Part shown: positions 1 to 7,359 of the stretch, piece after piece
Numbering within the stretch: the first letter of the stretch is position 1
How the letters are laid out: the number at the start of each line of letters is the position of its first letter
DNA from: CAYLOP01 sp964385305
GTDB taxonomy: Bacteria > Chloroflexota > Anaerolineae > Anaerolineales > E44-bin32
Direction: 5' to 3'
NCBI GenBank assembly: GCA_964385305.1
Contig: CAYLOP010000067.1
Coordinates: 1 to 15,608, forward strand
DNA: 15,608 nucleotides
The notes under the pieces: model-generated
Databases searched by the model: none
Told to the model about the DNA's origin: nothing
The model's input: only the letters and a program-made list of their open reading frames with translations
Program-made: the position numbers and the translations under genes

Positions 1-35
1 TTGCTGAGTGAGCTTAGACTGAAGGCAGACGGCAT
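1..35 (-). CDS. 5' end of an unidentified leftward gene (partial)
   Basis: Only the start of this gene lies in the window: an ATG at 35-33 and 11 complete codons reading MPSAFSLSSLS before the left edge. It is called as a gene because the start signals are complete. AAGGAG (complement of 42-47) lies 6 bases before the ATG, and a TGCTATAAT extended -10 element lies just upstream. It is divergent from radC, so the two share the 36-178 control region. The visible peptide is Ser-rich and gives no clue to function. Confidence 0.5.
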   Translation of the reverse strand, partial: MPSAFSLSSLS

Positions 36-56
36 CGGTAACTCCTTCAGAGCGGG

Positions 57-65
57 ATTATAGCA
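57..65 (-). promoter_or_regulatory. Extended -10 promoter of the leftward partial gene
   Basis: Read on the minus strand this is TGC-TATAAT, a perfect -10 hexamer with the upstream TG of the extended -10 class. No TTGACA-like -35 lies 16-18 bases upstream, which is common when the TG is present. The predicted start of transcription near base 50 would leave a short leader holding just the AAGGAG site. Confidence 0.5.
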
Positions 66-105
66 TGTGAAAAGTGAATAAGGTGGATGCAACTTTCAGG
101 CCGCG

Positions 106-134
106 TTGACAGCTTCAGGAGGCTGAAGTATAGT
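106..134 (+). promoter_or_regulatory. Consensus sigma-70 type promoter of radC, with a dyad in the spacer
   Basis: TTGACA (106-111) is a perfect -35 box, followed by exactly 17 bases and TATAGT (129-134, five of six matches to TATAAT). The start of transcription is expected near 141, about 38 bases before the radC ATG. The spacer holds a perfect inverted repeat, CTTCAG-GAGG-CTGAAG (113-128), placed between the two boxes where a repressor could block polymerase. The promoter call is strong; the operator role is inference. Confidence 0.8.
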
Positions 135-178
135 CCCCTCGTCAATCTTTGACAAAGTGATCACGAATGGGAGGCACC

Positions 179-880
179 ATGGGGGAAAGCAGGCCAGGTT
201 ATCGGATCCGTGATATTGCCGCTTCAGAGCGCCCAAGAGAACGCATGGTCGCCTTAGGAGCAGGGGCATTATCAAACGCAGAATTAATTGCAATTTTGTT
301 GCGCACCGGGATTGAAGGAATGAATGCGGTTGAGCTAGCCACGCATTTACTGACACAATTCGGAGGTCTTCCAGGCATACACAAAGCGCCCCTTGAGACA
401 CTCAACGCCATGCGCGGTATTGGACCCGCTAAGGCGACTCAGTTGAAGGCTGCCGTCGAGCTTGGACGACGATTTGCAGCTGCCAGCCCAGAGGAGAGGC
501 CTACCATACGATCCCCGCAAGACGCTGCGATGCAATTGATGTATGAAATGGGCGCATTCGAGCAAGAGCATTTACGAGTATTGATTCTCGACACACGAAA
601 TCAGTTGATTAAAACAACGGAAGTGTATTTAGGTTCTTTGAACACTTCGCTTATTCGCGTGGGGGAAGTGTATCGAGAAGCGGTACGCTATAATGCGGCC
701 GCGATCATCGTAGCGCACAATCATCCAAGCGGCGATCCCACGCCAAGCCCTGAAGACATCGGCGTGACCAAAGCTTTAGCCGAAGCGGGTAAGCTGCTCG
801 ATATCGAACTCCTGGACCATTTGGTCATTGGGAAGAATTGCTTTATATCGTTGAAGGAGAAAGGTTTGGGTTTTTCATGA
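179..880 (+). CDS. radC: RadC family JAB/MPN domain protein
   Basis: RadC proteins pair an N-terminal helix-hairpin-helix region with a JAMM/MPN metalloprotease-like domain. Their cellular role is unsettled; the old link to DNA repair is weak. Of 233 residues, the HhH-type segment lies near 64-100 (GIGPAKATQ). The JAMM core is complete: E130, then H180-N-H182-P-S-G and D193, the expected zinc ligands. The length is usual for the family. The start at 179 is preferred because GGGAGG (169-174) precedes it by 4 bases, the same spacing as the next gene's site; an in-frame ATG at 167 has no such site. The M23 gene follows after 19 bases, so the two are probably co-transcribed. No link between their functions is known. 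Confidence 0.95.
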   Translation: MGESRPGYRIRDIAASERPRERMVALGAGALSNAELIAILLRTGIEGMNAVELATHLLTQFGGLPGIHKAPLETLNAMRGIGPAKATQLKAAVELGRRFAAASPEERPTIRSPQDAAMQLMYEMGAFEQEHLRVLILDTRNQLIKTTEVYLGSLNTSLIRVGEVYREAVRYNAAAIIVAHNHPSGDPTPSPEDIGVTKALAEAGKLLDIELLDHLVIGKNCFISLKEKGLGFS

Positions 881-899
881 ATCTTGCCTGGGAGGACCG

Positions 900-2531
900 A
901 TGGAATACCAAATAATCCTTCTACCCCGCAACGAGTATTTCACCTGGGTCCGGGCGTGCACGGATTACGTAATGGCTTTTGGTTCAAACCTCACGTCCGA
1001 TCCCGAATCCGCGGCAAAGTACATGGCACCAGGGCAGGTGATCACCTTCCCGCTAGTCCCTGGAGGTTTCCCGGAACAAGGGGATATCGAGCGCTGGCTG
1101 CAGACGAAATATGCCGGTATTCGCCTTGATCCTATCGAGGCTGAGTCTCCGGGTGACCTCAAAAAAGCGTTGAAGCCGCGTATCGAAGAGAATGACCGAT
1201 ATGGGCAGAAGCAACGACCGTTTTATTTACTTTGGCCGACGGAGTATGCCGTAATCACCCAAGCCTATGGTGCTAACCCACAGATCTATGGTAAATGGGG
1301 GTTTCCAGGTCACGAGGGAATCGATTTTCGTGCAAGGCCTAACACAAACATTTTTTGTTGTGCAGATGGCGAAGTTTATCGCGTTCACAATAACCCTGAT
1401 GATCATCCCTATGGTATTCACGTCCGCATTCTTCACGCGGATGGTTACAGAACTGTATATGGGCATCTAAAGAAAGCATTGGTTGTGAAGGGGCAGACCG
1501 TTGAGGCGGGCTATGTTATCGGGAAGGCGGATTCGACAGGTGCCTCCGTGGGATCTCATTTACACCTCACGCTTAAAAGAGACGGAGCCACAAAGAGAGG
1601 TGAGACTGATTACCCCAAGGATGTGATTGATCCAACGCCGTACCTGGTGTGGCCTGGCGCCAATGTGCATGCGAAGCATATCGGTTTCGAATGGCCTCCC
1701 GGGAGATGTCTCATTGGCGCACACGGCTGTGTTGGTGGCCTCCTCGAAGATATCGATCTCAAAGTGATTGCTGACGCACGCTTAGAAGCTGTCAAGCTGG
1801 AATTGGGAGAAACTAGAGAGGCGATCGACAAGCTGCGAGCCATTAACCCGGCGATGTTTATCATGGTGCGGGCAACATCCGATTTCTCACAACACCGCGT
1901 GCCAGCCAATAATTTCCTCTCTCAGGTTAAGGATGAAATTGGGCGCTTCTACCGACAAGGTATCCGATACTTTGAGATCCACACAAATCCCAACCTTCAA
2001 TCCGAAGGATGGGGGCGGTCTTGGCGCGATGGCAAGGAGTTCGCGGACTGGTTCGACAAGGTGGTGAAAGCTTTGCACAAAGCCTACCCAGATGCGAAGT
2101 TTGGCTTTCCAGGCGTCTCACCCGGCGGCTTGTTGTGGGGGTGGAGAGCGGACGCTGAGCAATTCCTTTCTGACGCGGAGGACGCGATAAGCGGTGCTGA
2201 CTGGGTGGGGGTGAATTGTTGTTGGACAGACACATCGAGCATGAGCGCACCGGATGGTGGTCGATGGTACGAGACCTATCGACTGCGTTTCCCGAATAAG
2301 TTGATCTTCATCACGGAATTCCAAAACCCAGTAGCCAATGTTGGCGGAGGAACAAAAGCTCGCCAATATCTGACATTCTACGAGACCTTGCAGAAGCGTG
2401 ATGGTATCGGGGCTGCCTTCGCCTACGCGATCTCGGCAATTGAAGGGTATGAAGGTGTTGTTTGGCGGTCGAAGAACGGTGTCATAAACGAGATACCCGA
2501 AATCCTGGGGGGACGATCAAAAGCGGAATAA
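900..2531 (+). CDS. M23 (LytM-type) metallopeptidase with C-terminal TIM-barrel-like domain
   Basis: A 543-residue protein that probably cuts peptidoglycan cross-bridges or a related polymer. Residues 1-100 form an N-terminal region I do not recognise. An M23 peptidase domain spans about 108-250, with zinc-site motifs H138-xxx-D142, H189 in YGHL, and H220-x-H222. From about 255 to the end the sequence resembles a glycoside-hydrolase-like (beta/alpha)8 domain: strands such as AMFIMVRA, YFEIH, WVGVN and IFITEF, with E473 in ITEF where a catalytic glutamate would sit. No substrate can be assigned to that half. No signal peptide or membrane segment is visible, so export is unexplained. GGAGG (891-895) lies 4 bases before the ATG. 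The gene follows radC by 19 bases and converges on the exonuclease gene across a 19-base gap. Confidence 0.88.
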   Translation: MEYQIILLPRNEYFTWVRACTDYVMAFGSNLTSDPESAAKYMAPGQVITFPLVPGGFPEQGDIERWLQTKYAGIRLDPIEAESPGDLKKALKPRIEENDRYGQKQRPFYLLWPTEYAVITQAYGANPQIYGKWGFPGHEGIDFRARPNTNIFCCADGEVYRVHNNPDDHPYGIHVRILHADGYRTVYGHLKKALVVKGQTVEAGYVIGKADSTGASVGSHLHLTLKRDGATKRGETDYPKDVIDPTPYLVWPGANVHAKHIGFEWPPGRCLIGAHGCVGGLLEDIDLKVIADARLEAVKLELGETREAIDKLRAINPAMFIMVRATSDFSQHRVPANNFLSQVKDEIGRFYRQGIRYFEIHTNPNLQSEGWGRSWRDGKEFADWFDKVVKALHKAYPDAKFGFPGVSPGGLLWGWRADAEQFLSDAEDAISGADWVGVNCCWTDTSSMSAPDGGRWYETYRLRFPNKLIFITEFQNPVANVGGGTKARQYLTFYETLQKRDGIGAAFAYAISAIEGYEGVVWRSKNGVINEIPEILGGRSKAE

Positions 2532-2550
2532 AGCGTGCGGATTTTTTTGC

Positions 2551-3093
2551 TTACCACATGACTTGAACACGGCGCACCTGACCAAATCTGTCGTGATAGA
2601 TGACGTGCCCGTGTTCTTTTCCGTATTGCCACAATTGATAAGTTATGCGAACGTCTTGCTCGCAGTAGTCGAGAATCTGCTCGAATTTCCCCTCGCGATA
2701 CCATCTAACTGCCATGATCCCATCGGCGTTTTTACCGGTCTTTAGCGTTGCCTGGGCAAGATTTTCAAGAGAAAGTCGAAATCCCAATGCGTTGTGAATA
2801 TGATGGAGAAGGTCAACGGTACGTTCGAGCAAATTACTGTCTGGCAGAAGGCCGTATGGCTTTAAGACAGTGTAATCAAACCTCACGACATTGAAGCCAA
2901 TCACGAGTTTTGCGTGCAGGATGCGATCGATTAAATCCACGACATCCTTTTCGAGAAAGCGCAGCATTTCACCTTTCTCGACGTGAAAGAGGACGGCGGC
3001 CGAAAGGCCGAGCTTGTCGATGTGTGACCAACCGCCTACTTCGTTTGCTAAACGCTGCGTTTCAACATCAAAAACATAGGTTTCACCAGCCAT
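2551..3093 (-). CDS. DEDDy-type 3'-5' exonuclease-like protein (RNase H fold)
   Basis: A 180-residue stand-alone nuclease-like domain. The three exonuclease motifs are visible: D9-x-E11 in VFDVET, D73 in FNVVRFDY, and Y143-xxx-D147 in YCEQD. Together they give the DEDDy set of acidic metal ligands. It resembles the YprB / RNase_H_2 type often fused to or encoded beside helicases, but no helicase is present here. It likely trims DNA or RNA 3' ends; the substrate is unknown. The ATG at 3093 is preferred: GGAG lies 9 bases upstream and the motif starts soon after. An in-frame TTG at 3129 would add 12 residues. The gene follows the AEC transporter in the same direction after a 73-base gap that holds a hairpin. 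Confidence 0.8.
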   Translation of the reverse strand: MAGETYVFDVETQRLANEVGGWSHIDKLGLSAAVLFHVEKGEMLRFLEKDVVDLIDRILHAKLVIGFNVVRFDYTVLKPYGLLPDSNLLERTVDLLHHIHNALGFRLSLENLAQATLKTGKNADGIMAVRWYREGKFEQILDYCEQDVRITYQLWQYGKEHGHVIYHDRFGQVRRVQVMW

Positions 3094-3140
3094 TATTCTG
3101 TGCTCCACGTGAGCTTTCTTCTTTTGCAAGCATTTATCTC

Positions 3141-3175
3141 ATCCACGGAAGGTTGAAACCTTCGAATTATCCACG
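3141..3175. repeat. Perfect 7-bp hairpin flanked by direct repeats
   Basis: GAAGGTT (3148-3154) and AACCTTC (3157-3163) form a perfect palindrome with two bases between. ATCCACG occurs on both sides (3141-3147 and 3169-3175). It lies at the 3' end of the AEC gene. In the leftward direction no T-run follows, so it is a poor intrinsic terminator. It could stabilise or process the message, or be a chance structure. Confidence 0.3.
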
Positions 3176-4078
3176 AATCATTGCAAGTAATGGCGCAACT
3201 GTCAGCGGGCTAAGAAGTGTTGTGATTAGGACAGCTCCTGTGGCGAAGTCTGGTTCTACATCAAATTCGGTTGTAATGACCGTTGCGAGAACGGCAGTCG
3301 GCATCGCTGACTCAAGGATGCCAACATGCGCACTCAGACCCTTCAGGCCGAAAAGTGGTGCGATGAGAAACGCAAGAAGTGGCGAGATGATGAGCCGGAG
3401 CCCGTCAACGAGTACGAGCAGGTCCTTGCGTTTGGGTAGGCCACCATGTGAGATTTGCATACCAAGCAAAATGAGCATGGAGGGAATCATGGCAGAGCCA
3501 AGGAGTGAGAGTGGTCTATCAATGGAAATGGGTAATTGCCAATGAACGGATCGCACCAGCATAGCAAGCGGTATGGCATAGACGGCAGGTATCTTTAAAA
3601 GGCCGACAAGTGCAGATCTTAGGGGTTGGCGACCGGCGGTGGTGATGAAAACCCCAAGCGAGTTAGTCAGGAGGGCGTTTGTGATAAAGAAAACACTTGC
3701 CCATGCAAGCCCTTCATCGCCGAAGAAGAAATCGTTAAGCGGCAGGCCATAGTTTCCAGCGTTCATGAAGGTTGCTGTGAGGATGAAAACAGACGCCGTT
3801 TGCTGGGGAAGTCGCAAGACACGGCTCAGGGTCCAGCTCAAGATGCTCATCAGGATGACGACAGCAACCGCAAAGCAAGTCATGTGGATGATATCTGAAC
3901 CTGTAATAGAAGTGGAGAGGGCTATTGTGAACGCAAGCGCGGGCGTGAAGAGATAAAACGTGACGCGCGCGAGCGGTTTGGGATCGACTCGAAGTGTGCG
4001 CTGAAGAATATAACCTGCGCCTGCAGTAATGAGTATTGGGAGAAGATTGTCGGCGAATAAGGAAAGCAGATTGTTCAA
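3167..4078 (-). CDS. AEC-family (auxin efflux carrier type) transporter
   Basis: An inner-membrane protein of 303 residues that is hydrophobic throughout, consistent with the ten-helix AEC fold used to export or import organic anions such as malate or malonate. The family signature NAGNYGLP sits near residue 107, within the helix-breaking region of the first half; the second half ends with the typical helix pair before the C-terminus. Substrate cannot be told from sequence. It starts with TTG at 4078, whose TTGA overlaps the TGA of the upstream HEAT-repeat gene by 4 bases, which suggests translational coupling. No other in-frame start lies nearby. Length is normal for the family. Confidence 0.88.
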   Translation of the reverse strand: MNNLLSLFADNLLPILITAGAGYILQRTLRVDPKPLARVTFYLFTPALAFTIALSTSITGSDIIHMTCFAVAVVILMSILSWTLSRVLRLPQQTASVFILTATFMNAGNYGLPLNDFFFGDEGLAWASVFFITNALLTNSLGVFITTAGRQPLRSALVGLLKIPAVYAIPLAMLVRSVHWQLPISIDRPLSLLGSAMIPSMLILLGMQISHGGLPKRKDLLVLVDGLRLIISPLLAFLIAPLFGLKGLSAHVGILESAMPTAVLATVITTEFDVEPDFATGAVLITTLLSPLTVAPLLAMIRG

Positions 4079-5028
4079 GGGGGTGGGTCCTCGAGTTCGT
4101 CGAAATCGATGAGTGATAAATCCTGTGTCCCATCGATAAATGCAAGGTAATCGAGTGCATCTTCAAGAAGACCGGCGAACTCGTCATCGACGACATCCAC
4201 CAGGGAGACTAGGGCATCGGTCGCGTCTTCGCCGCCGATCTGACTCAAAGACCAAATGGCAGCCTTGCGCACCTCGTCATTAACATCCCCCAGAAGTTCG
4301 ATGAGCGATTCAACAGCCTCTTTTAGTTCAAGTTCACCTGCAGCATGTGCAGAGGTGAGCCGAATCTGAGGAGATGCATTGTTCATCTCGTGGATAACCA
4401 GTGGCGCCCACCGCTTGTTCGCGGAACGGCCCATAGCGAATAAAGCGGATTGCTTGTAATGGTCATCGTCCGAATCGTAGGCTTGTTGAATGAGGTTTGG
4501 AACTTCGCGATGTGATGAGAAACCGAGCGATTCGATCGAAAACTTGCGAACCTCTTTTGATTCATCTTCTTTGGAGGATAATAGAAGACCCTCTTCGATT
4601 TTATGGAACAAGTCTTTATCAATCTTTTCGGTCTCACCAAGCCACACAAATAGCCCCAACGCCTCGGCAGCTGCGGATCGAACGTCTTGGGAATGATCTA
4701 AAGATAATGCATTTAAAAGAGAAAGAGCCAGAGCAGGATCCTCGCATTCCCAGAGATTCCGTATGGCTATCTCGCGAACGCTCGGATCGGGATCAGTGAT
4801 CGCGTATCGATTAACGCTTTCGAAAAGGAGCTCGAATCGATTTTCTGCCTGACGTCCAAGCTCCTTTAAAAGTTCGCATTTGCGGGCTTCAGATAGTTGA
4901 GGCCACACAGCCTGTAATTGAGCGAGGTGAGATGAATCGATATCCGAAAGCTCTTGTAATTGCTGGGCAGGTAACGGTTCGCTTTCGTCCGACAAGGATT
5001 CGAGAAGTTGATCGAAGGGACTATTCAT
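4075..5028 (-). CDS. HEAT-repeat protein
   Basis: A 317-residue soluble, acidic protein. From about residue 85 to 290 it carries tandem helical repeats of roughly 30-35 residues with the HEAT/PBS-lyase-like pattern (for example D-x-x-VR-x-AA-x-x-ALG, E-VR-x-x-SIESLG, D-EVR-x-AAIWSLSQIG). At least five repeats can be counted. Such solenoids bind protein partners; no catalytic residue is visible. The C-terminus is strongly acidic and ends in PPP. AGGTG lies 7 bases before the ATG. It sits 21 bases downstream of the M50 protease gene and overlaps the AEC gene by 4 bases, so the three are probably one operon. A link to membrane protein turnover is possible but only inferred from position. Confidence 0.85.
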   Translation of the reverse strand: MNSPFDQLLESLSDESEPLPAQQLQELSDIDSSHLAQLQAVWPQLSEARKCELLKELGRQAENRFELLFESVNRYAITDPDPSVREIAIRNLWECEDPALALSLLNALSLDHSQDVRSAAAEALGLFVWLGETEKIDKDLFHKIEEGLLLSSKEDESKEVRKFSIESLGFSSHREVPNLIQQAYDSDDDHYKQSALFAMGRSANKRWAPLVIHEMNNASPQIRLTSAHAAGELELKEAVESLIELLGDVNDEVRKAAIWSLSQIGGEDATDALVSLVDVVDDEFAGLLEDALDYLAFIDGTQDLSLIDFDELEDPPP

Positions 5029-5049
5029 AAGAGCACCTGCAACGGAATT

Positions 5050-6096
5050 CTATGGAAGTGTGATGGGATTGATAAAGTCTTGCAGGTTGATATACACCAT
5101 TAGGACCAGTAGGAAGGCAAGCCCGATGGCTTGTGCGAGCCCTTCGTATTGGCGTGGGATTCGACGACCGATCACCGCTTCGATCAAGATGAAAAGTAAT
5201 CTTCCGCCGTCCATGAGGGGGATTGGAATGAGATTCGCGAGTGCCAATCCTAGGCTGATGATTCCAACAAGGTTAAGGGTTAAAAACGGGCGCTGGGAAG
5301 AACGATCAATTGAACTCGCCCACGATAGCATGTCGTGAATGCCCTTTAATCCGCTCACGCGGGTTTCTTCGGGCATCGCAGAACCGCTGATGAGTCGACC
5401 TGGTAAACCGACGATCGCATTGACTTGCAAGCGGATCGAATCCCAACTCAACGAAGCGGCATCAGGCCATGTGGTGGGTCTGGCAGGATATCCAAGTGTG
5501 ACACCAAGAGGCCCCTGGTCACTGGGGTACTCTGTCCGCGGGGCGAGTTCGACGCGGAGGAGCCGTCCTTGACGCTCAAGCTCTATGACGATCGGTTCGC
5601 CAAGATGTGCGCGGACAACTTCAAGGATGCTTTCAAAGCTCGTAATCTCCCTGCCTTCTACAGAACGGACGATATCTCCCGTCTGAATGCCAACCTCTTC
5701 TGCAGGGGCGCCAGCTACGATATCTGTGATCACTACCCTGTTAAAATCCGGCGCAGCGTATTTGAACGCGAAAAGGAAGGCAATGAACGCAAGGATCACA
5801 TTGGCTAATGGACCAGCTGCAAATACGGTAGCGCGCACACGTTTACTTGCGGCGGAAAGTCCACCGGGGATATCAGGGTCATCCTCGCCGAGAGGACGGA
5901 CAAAGCCGCCGAAAGGAATCAAATTTAGTGTGAATTTTGTGCCTCCTGCCTCAAAAAGAGTAGCGATCCTGGGAGGAAAACCAATGCCAAATTCCTCGAC
6001 CGGAATGCCAAGGAGGCGTGCGGCGATGAAGTGGCCAAATTCATGGCCGATGATGAGCGTACCAAGTACAACAATAAAGAGCAGGAAATCTGACAC
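5050..6096 (-). CDS. rseP: M50 site-2 membrane zinc metalloprotease (RseP/RasP type)
   Basis: Site-2 proteases cut substrates inside the membrane, releasing regulators such as anti-sigma factors or clearing signal-peptide remnants. The protein has 348 residues. The first membrane segment carries HEFGH (18-22), the zinc-binding HExxH motif. The second conserved motif, NLIPIPLMDGG (288-298), supplies the third ligand D296. A single PDZ domain lies at about 118-187. Length is shorter than E. coli RseP (about 450, two PDZ domains) and matches single-PDZ forms. The start is GTG at 6096, with AAGGA 8 bases upstream. Its usual neighbours dxr, cdsA and uppS are absent; the gene upstream is a mevalonate-pathway decarboxylase. 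A promoter lies at 6136-6144. Confidence 0.93.
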   Translation of the reverse strand: MSDFLLFIVVLGTLIIGHEFGHFIAARLLGIPVEEFGIGFPPRIATLFEAGGTKFTLNLIPFGGFVRPLGEDDPDIPGGLSAASKRVRATVFAAGPLANVILAFIAFLFAFKYAAPDFNRVVITDIVAGAPAEEVGIQTGDIVRSVEGREITSFESILEVVRAHLGEPIVIELERQGRLLRVELAPRTEYPSDQGPLGVTLGYPARPTTWPDAASLSWDSIRLQVNAIVGLPGRLISGSAMPEETRVSGLKGIHDMLSWASSIDRSSQRPFLTLNLVGIISLGLALANLIPIPLMDGGRLLFILIEAVIGRRIPRQYEGLAQAIGLAFLLVLMVYINLQDFINPITLP

Positions 6097-6135
6097 TTTA
6101 CAAATCCTTATGGCGAAAATCGAACAACTATTCGA

Positions 6136-6144
6136 ATTATATCA
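6136..6144 (-). promoter_or_regulatory. Extended -10 promoter of rseP
   Basis: Read leftward this is TGA-TATAAT, a perfect -10 with extended TG. The expected start of transcription is near 6129, leaving about a 33-base leader with AAGGA before the GTG. In place of a recognisable -35 there is a perfect 10-base palindrome, TAGCGCGCTA (6156-6165), 14 bases upstream. It could be an operator, but this is unsupported beyond its position. Confidence 0.55.
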
Positions 6145-6227
6145 TCCTGGCGCAGTAGCGCGCTAAGAAGTTGATCCTAATCGGTCAATTTCGGATGTGT
6201 AAGGATACGACGAATCGTTCGATGATT

Positions 6228-7220
6228 TCATGTCGATGGCGAATTCTCCAAGATATACGGACCATGTCCGGGGTGCGATTCGATGATATGGATCACACCG
6301 GGCAAGGCAGCGATGCATTCCTTAACGGCTATAGCGGATTCCACCCCGCAAAGACAATGAACATTTGGACCTGCGTCAATGGTGTAGCATACTTTCAAAC
6401 CTTCTCCACGCAAGGTGTTTACAGTGTGGATAAGTTCTAAGGTGGCTGGCTGCCAATAGAACAACGATGGGGTAGAGGTGAGCATCACAGCATGCATGAG
6501 GTTGCAATCGAGTTCAATGATTGAGCAGAGGCTTTCAAAATCTCGTGAGAGAATCGCCTCTCTGCAGATCTCGATCCTGCGTTGCGTGTCTGCAACTCGA
6601 GCTGCTTGCAACGGGCTGGAATCCGCCAGAATATGACCGCGACTAGAGCCAGTTCTTTTATGTTGCTCGCTTACGATTGCAATGAGATCCACAAGGTCCC
6701 AATGGTCGGGTGGGGCAAGCTGCTCGGCAAAGGAGTCATCTGATGTTTGGCCGCGGTGCCAAATGACATAACCGCCAAACATTGAACGGCTCGCGGAGCC
6801 TGAACCCAGCCTTGCATACTGAGAGAGCACACATGGGCTAAGATCTAGGCCAAGTGCTGTGGCACCAGCAAGAGTTAGTGCTGCGAATGCAGATGCAGAA
6901 GAGGCAATCCCCACACTTGCGGGGAAGTTGTTCATGCTTTCAATAGATGCAAATGCGCGGATGTTTGCTCTCTCTCTGAGATGATCTAGGCATGATGATA
7001 CCCGGTTGAGGGTCTCACCAGAGGTTTCAACCCCGTTCAGGAAGAGCCGGTCGCGGTCGTAATCGTCCATAAATGTCACAGAGGTACGAGTCTCCAAACC
7101 ACCGAGGGTCATCGAAAGAGAGCTATTGGCGGGGAGACGGCGTTCGTGGTCTCTGTTCCCCCAATACTTGATGAAGGCGATGTTGGGGCTTGCGACCGCA
7201 GTAGCAGAACGGGAAGTCAT
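6228..7220 (-). CDS. mvaD: Diphosphomevalonate decarboxylase family; possibly mevalonate-5-phosphate decarboxylase
   Basis: A GHMP-kinase-fold enzyme of isoprenoid synthesis that performs the ATP-dependent decarboxylation giving isopentenyl diphosphate, or isopentenyl phosphate in the alternative route. Of 330 residues the N-terminal signature PNIAFIKYWGNRD is at about 12-24, the ATP-binding loop FPASVGIASSASA at 99-111, GSGSASRS at 139-146, and the catalytic Asp in DAGPN at about 282. The second lysine of the usual KYWGK motif is Asn22. Haloarchaeal phosphomevalonate decarboxylases also lack that lysine and share the YWQPATL motif seen here, so the monophosphate may be the substrate. The ATG at 7220 fits the family N-terminus; an ATG at 7247 would add nine residues but lies only about 9 bases from the predicted start of transcription. 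Neither has a good ribosome site. No other mevalonate-pathway gene is in the window. Confidence 0.88.
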   Translation of the reverse strand: MTSRSATAVASPNIAFIKYWGNRDHERRLPANSSLSMTLGGLETRTSVTFMDDYDRDRLFLNGVETSGETLNRVSSCLDHLRERANIRAFASIESMNNFPASVGIASSASAFAALTLAGATALGLDLSPCVLSQYARLGSGSASRSMFGGYVIWHRGQTSDDSFAEQLAPPDHWDLVDLIAIVSEQHKRTGSSRGHILADSSPLQAARVADTQRRIEICREAILSRDFESLCSIIELDCNLMHAVMLTSTPSLFYWQPATLELIHTVNTLRGEGLKVCYTIDAGPNVHCLCGVESAIAVKECIAALPGVIHIIESHPGHGPYILENSPST

Positions 7221-7263
7221 GAATTCTGTGTAACCTCGTTCGTTCATTGGCTTTGCATCGGAG

Positions 7264-7269
7264 ATTATA
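7264..7269 (-). promoter_or_regulatory. -10 box upstream of mvaD
   Basis: A perfect TATAAT on the minus strand in the 112-base gap behind the radical SAM gene. No good -35 is seen. It would start transcription near 7257 and give the decarboxylase its own promoter with a very short leader. Confidence 0.4.
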
Positions 7270-7359
7270 GGACTATAGAAAGTCTAGCACGGTTGGTGGA
7301 TTCCATGAAAGGGAGGTGCGGGCTGGTTCGCTGGTCGGTAACCTATACGTATTAGACCC

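Noticed and set aside
19..50. CTGAAGG / CCTTCAG inverted repeat as a second operator
   Set aside because: One arm overlaps the AAGGAG ribosome site of the leftward gene and the other is in its coding region, so the match is largely explained without an operator.
2910..3545. A 211-codon rightward ORF
   Set aside because: Runs across the exonuclease and AEC genes in antisense, with an Arg/Ser-rich, low-complexity product.
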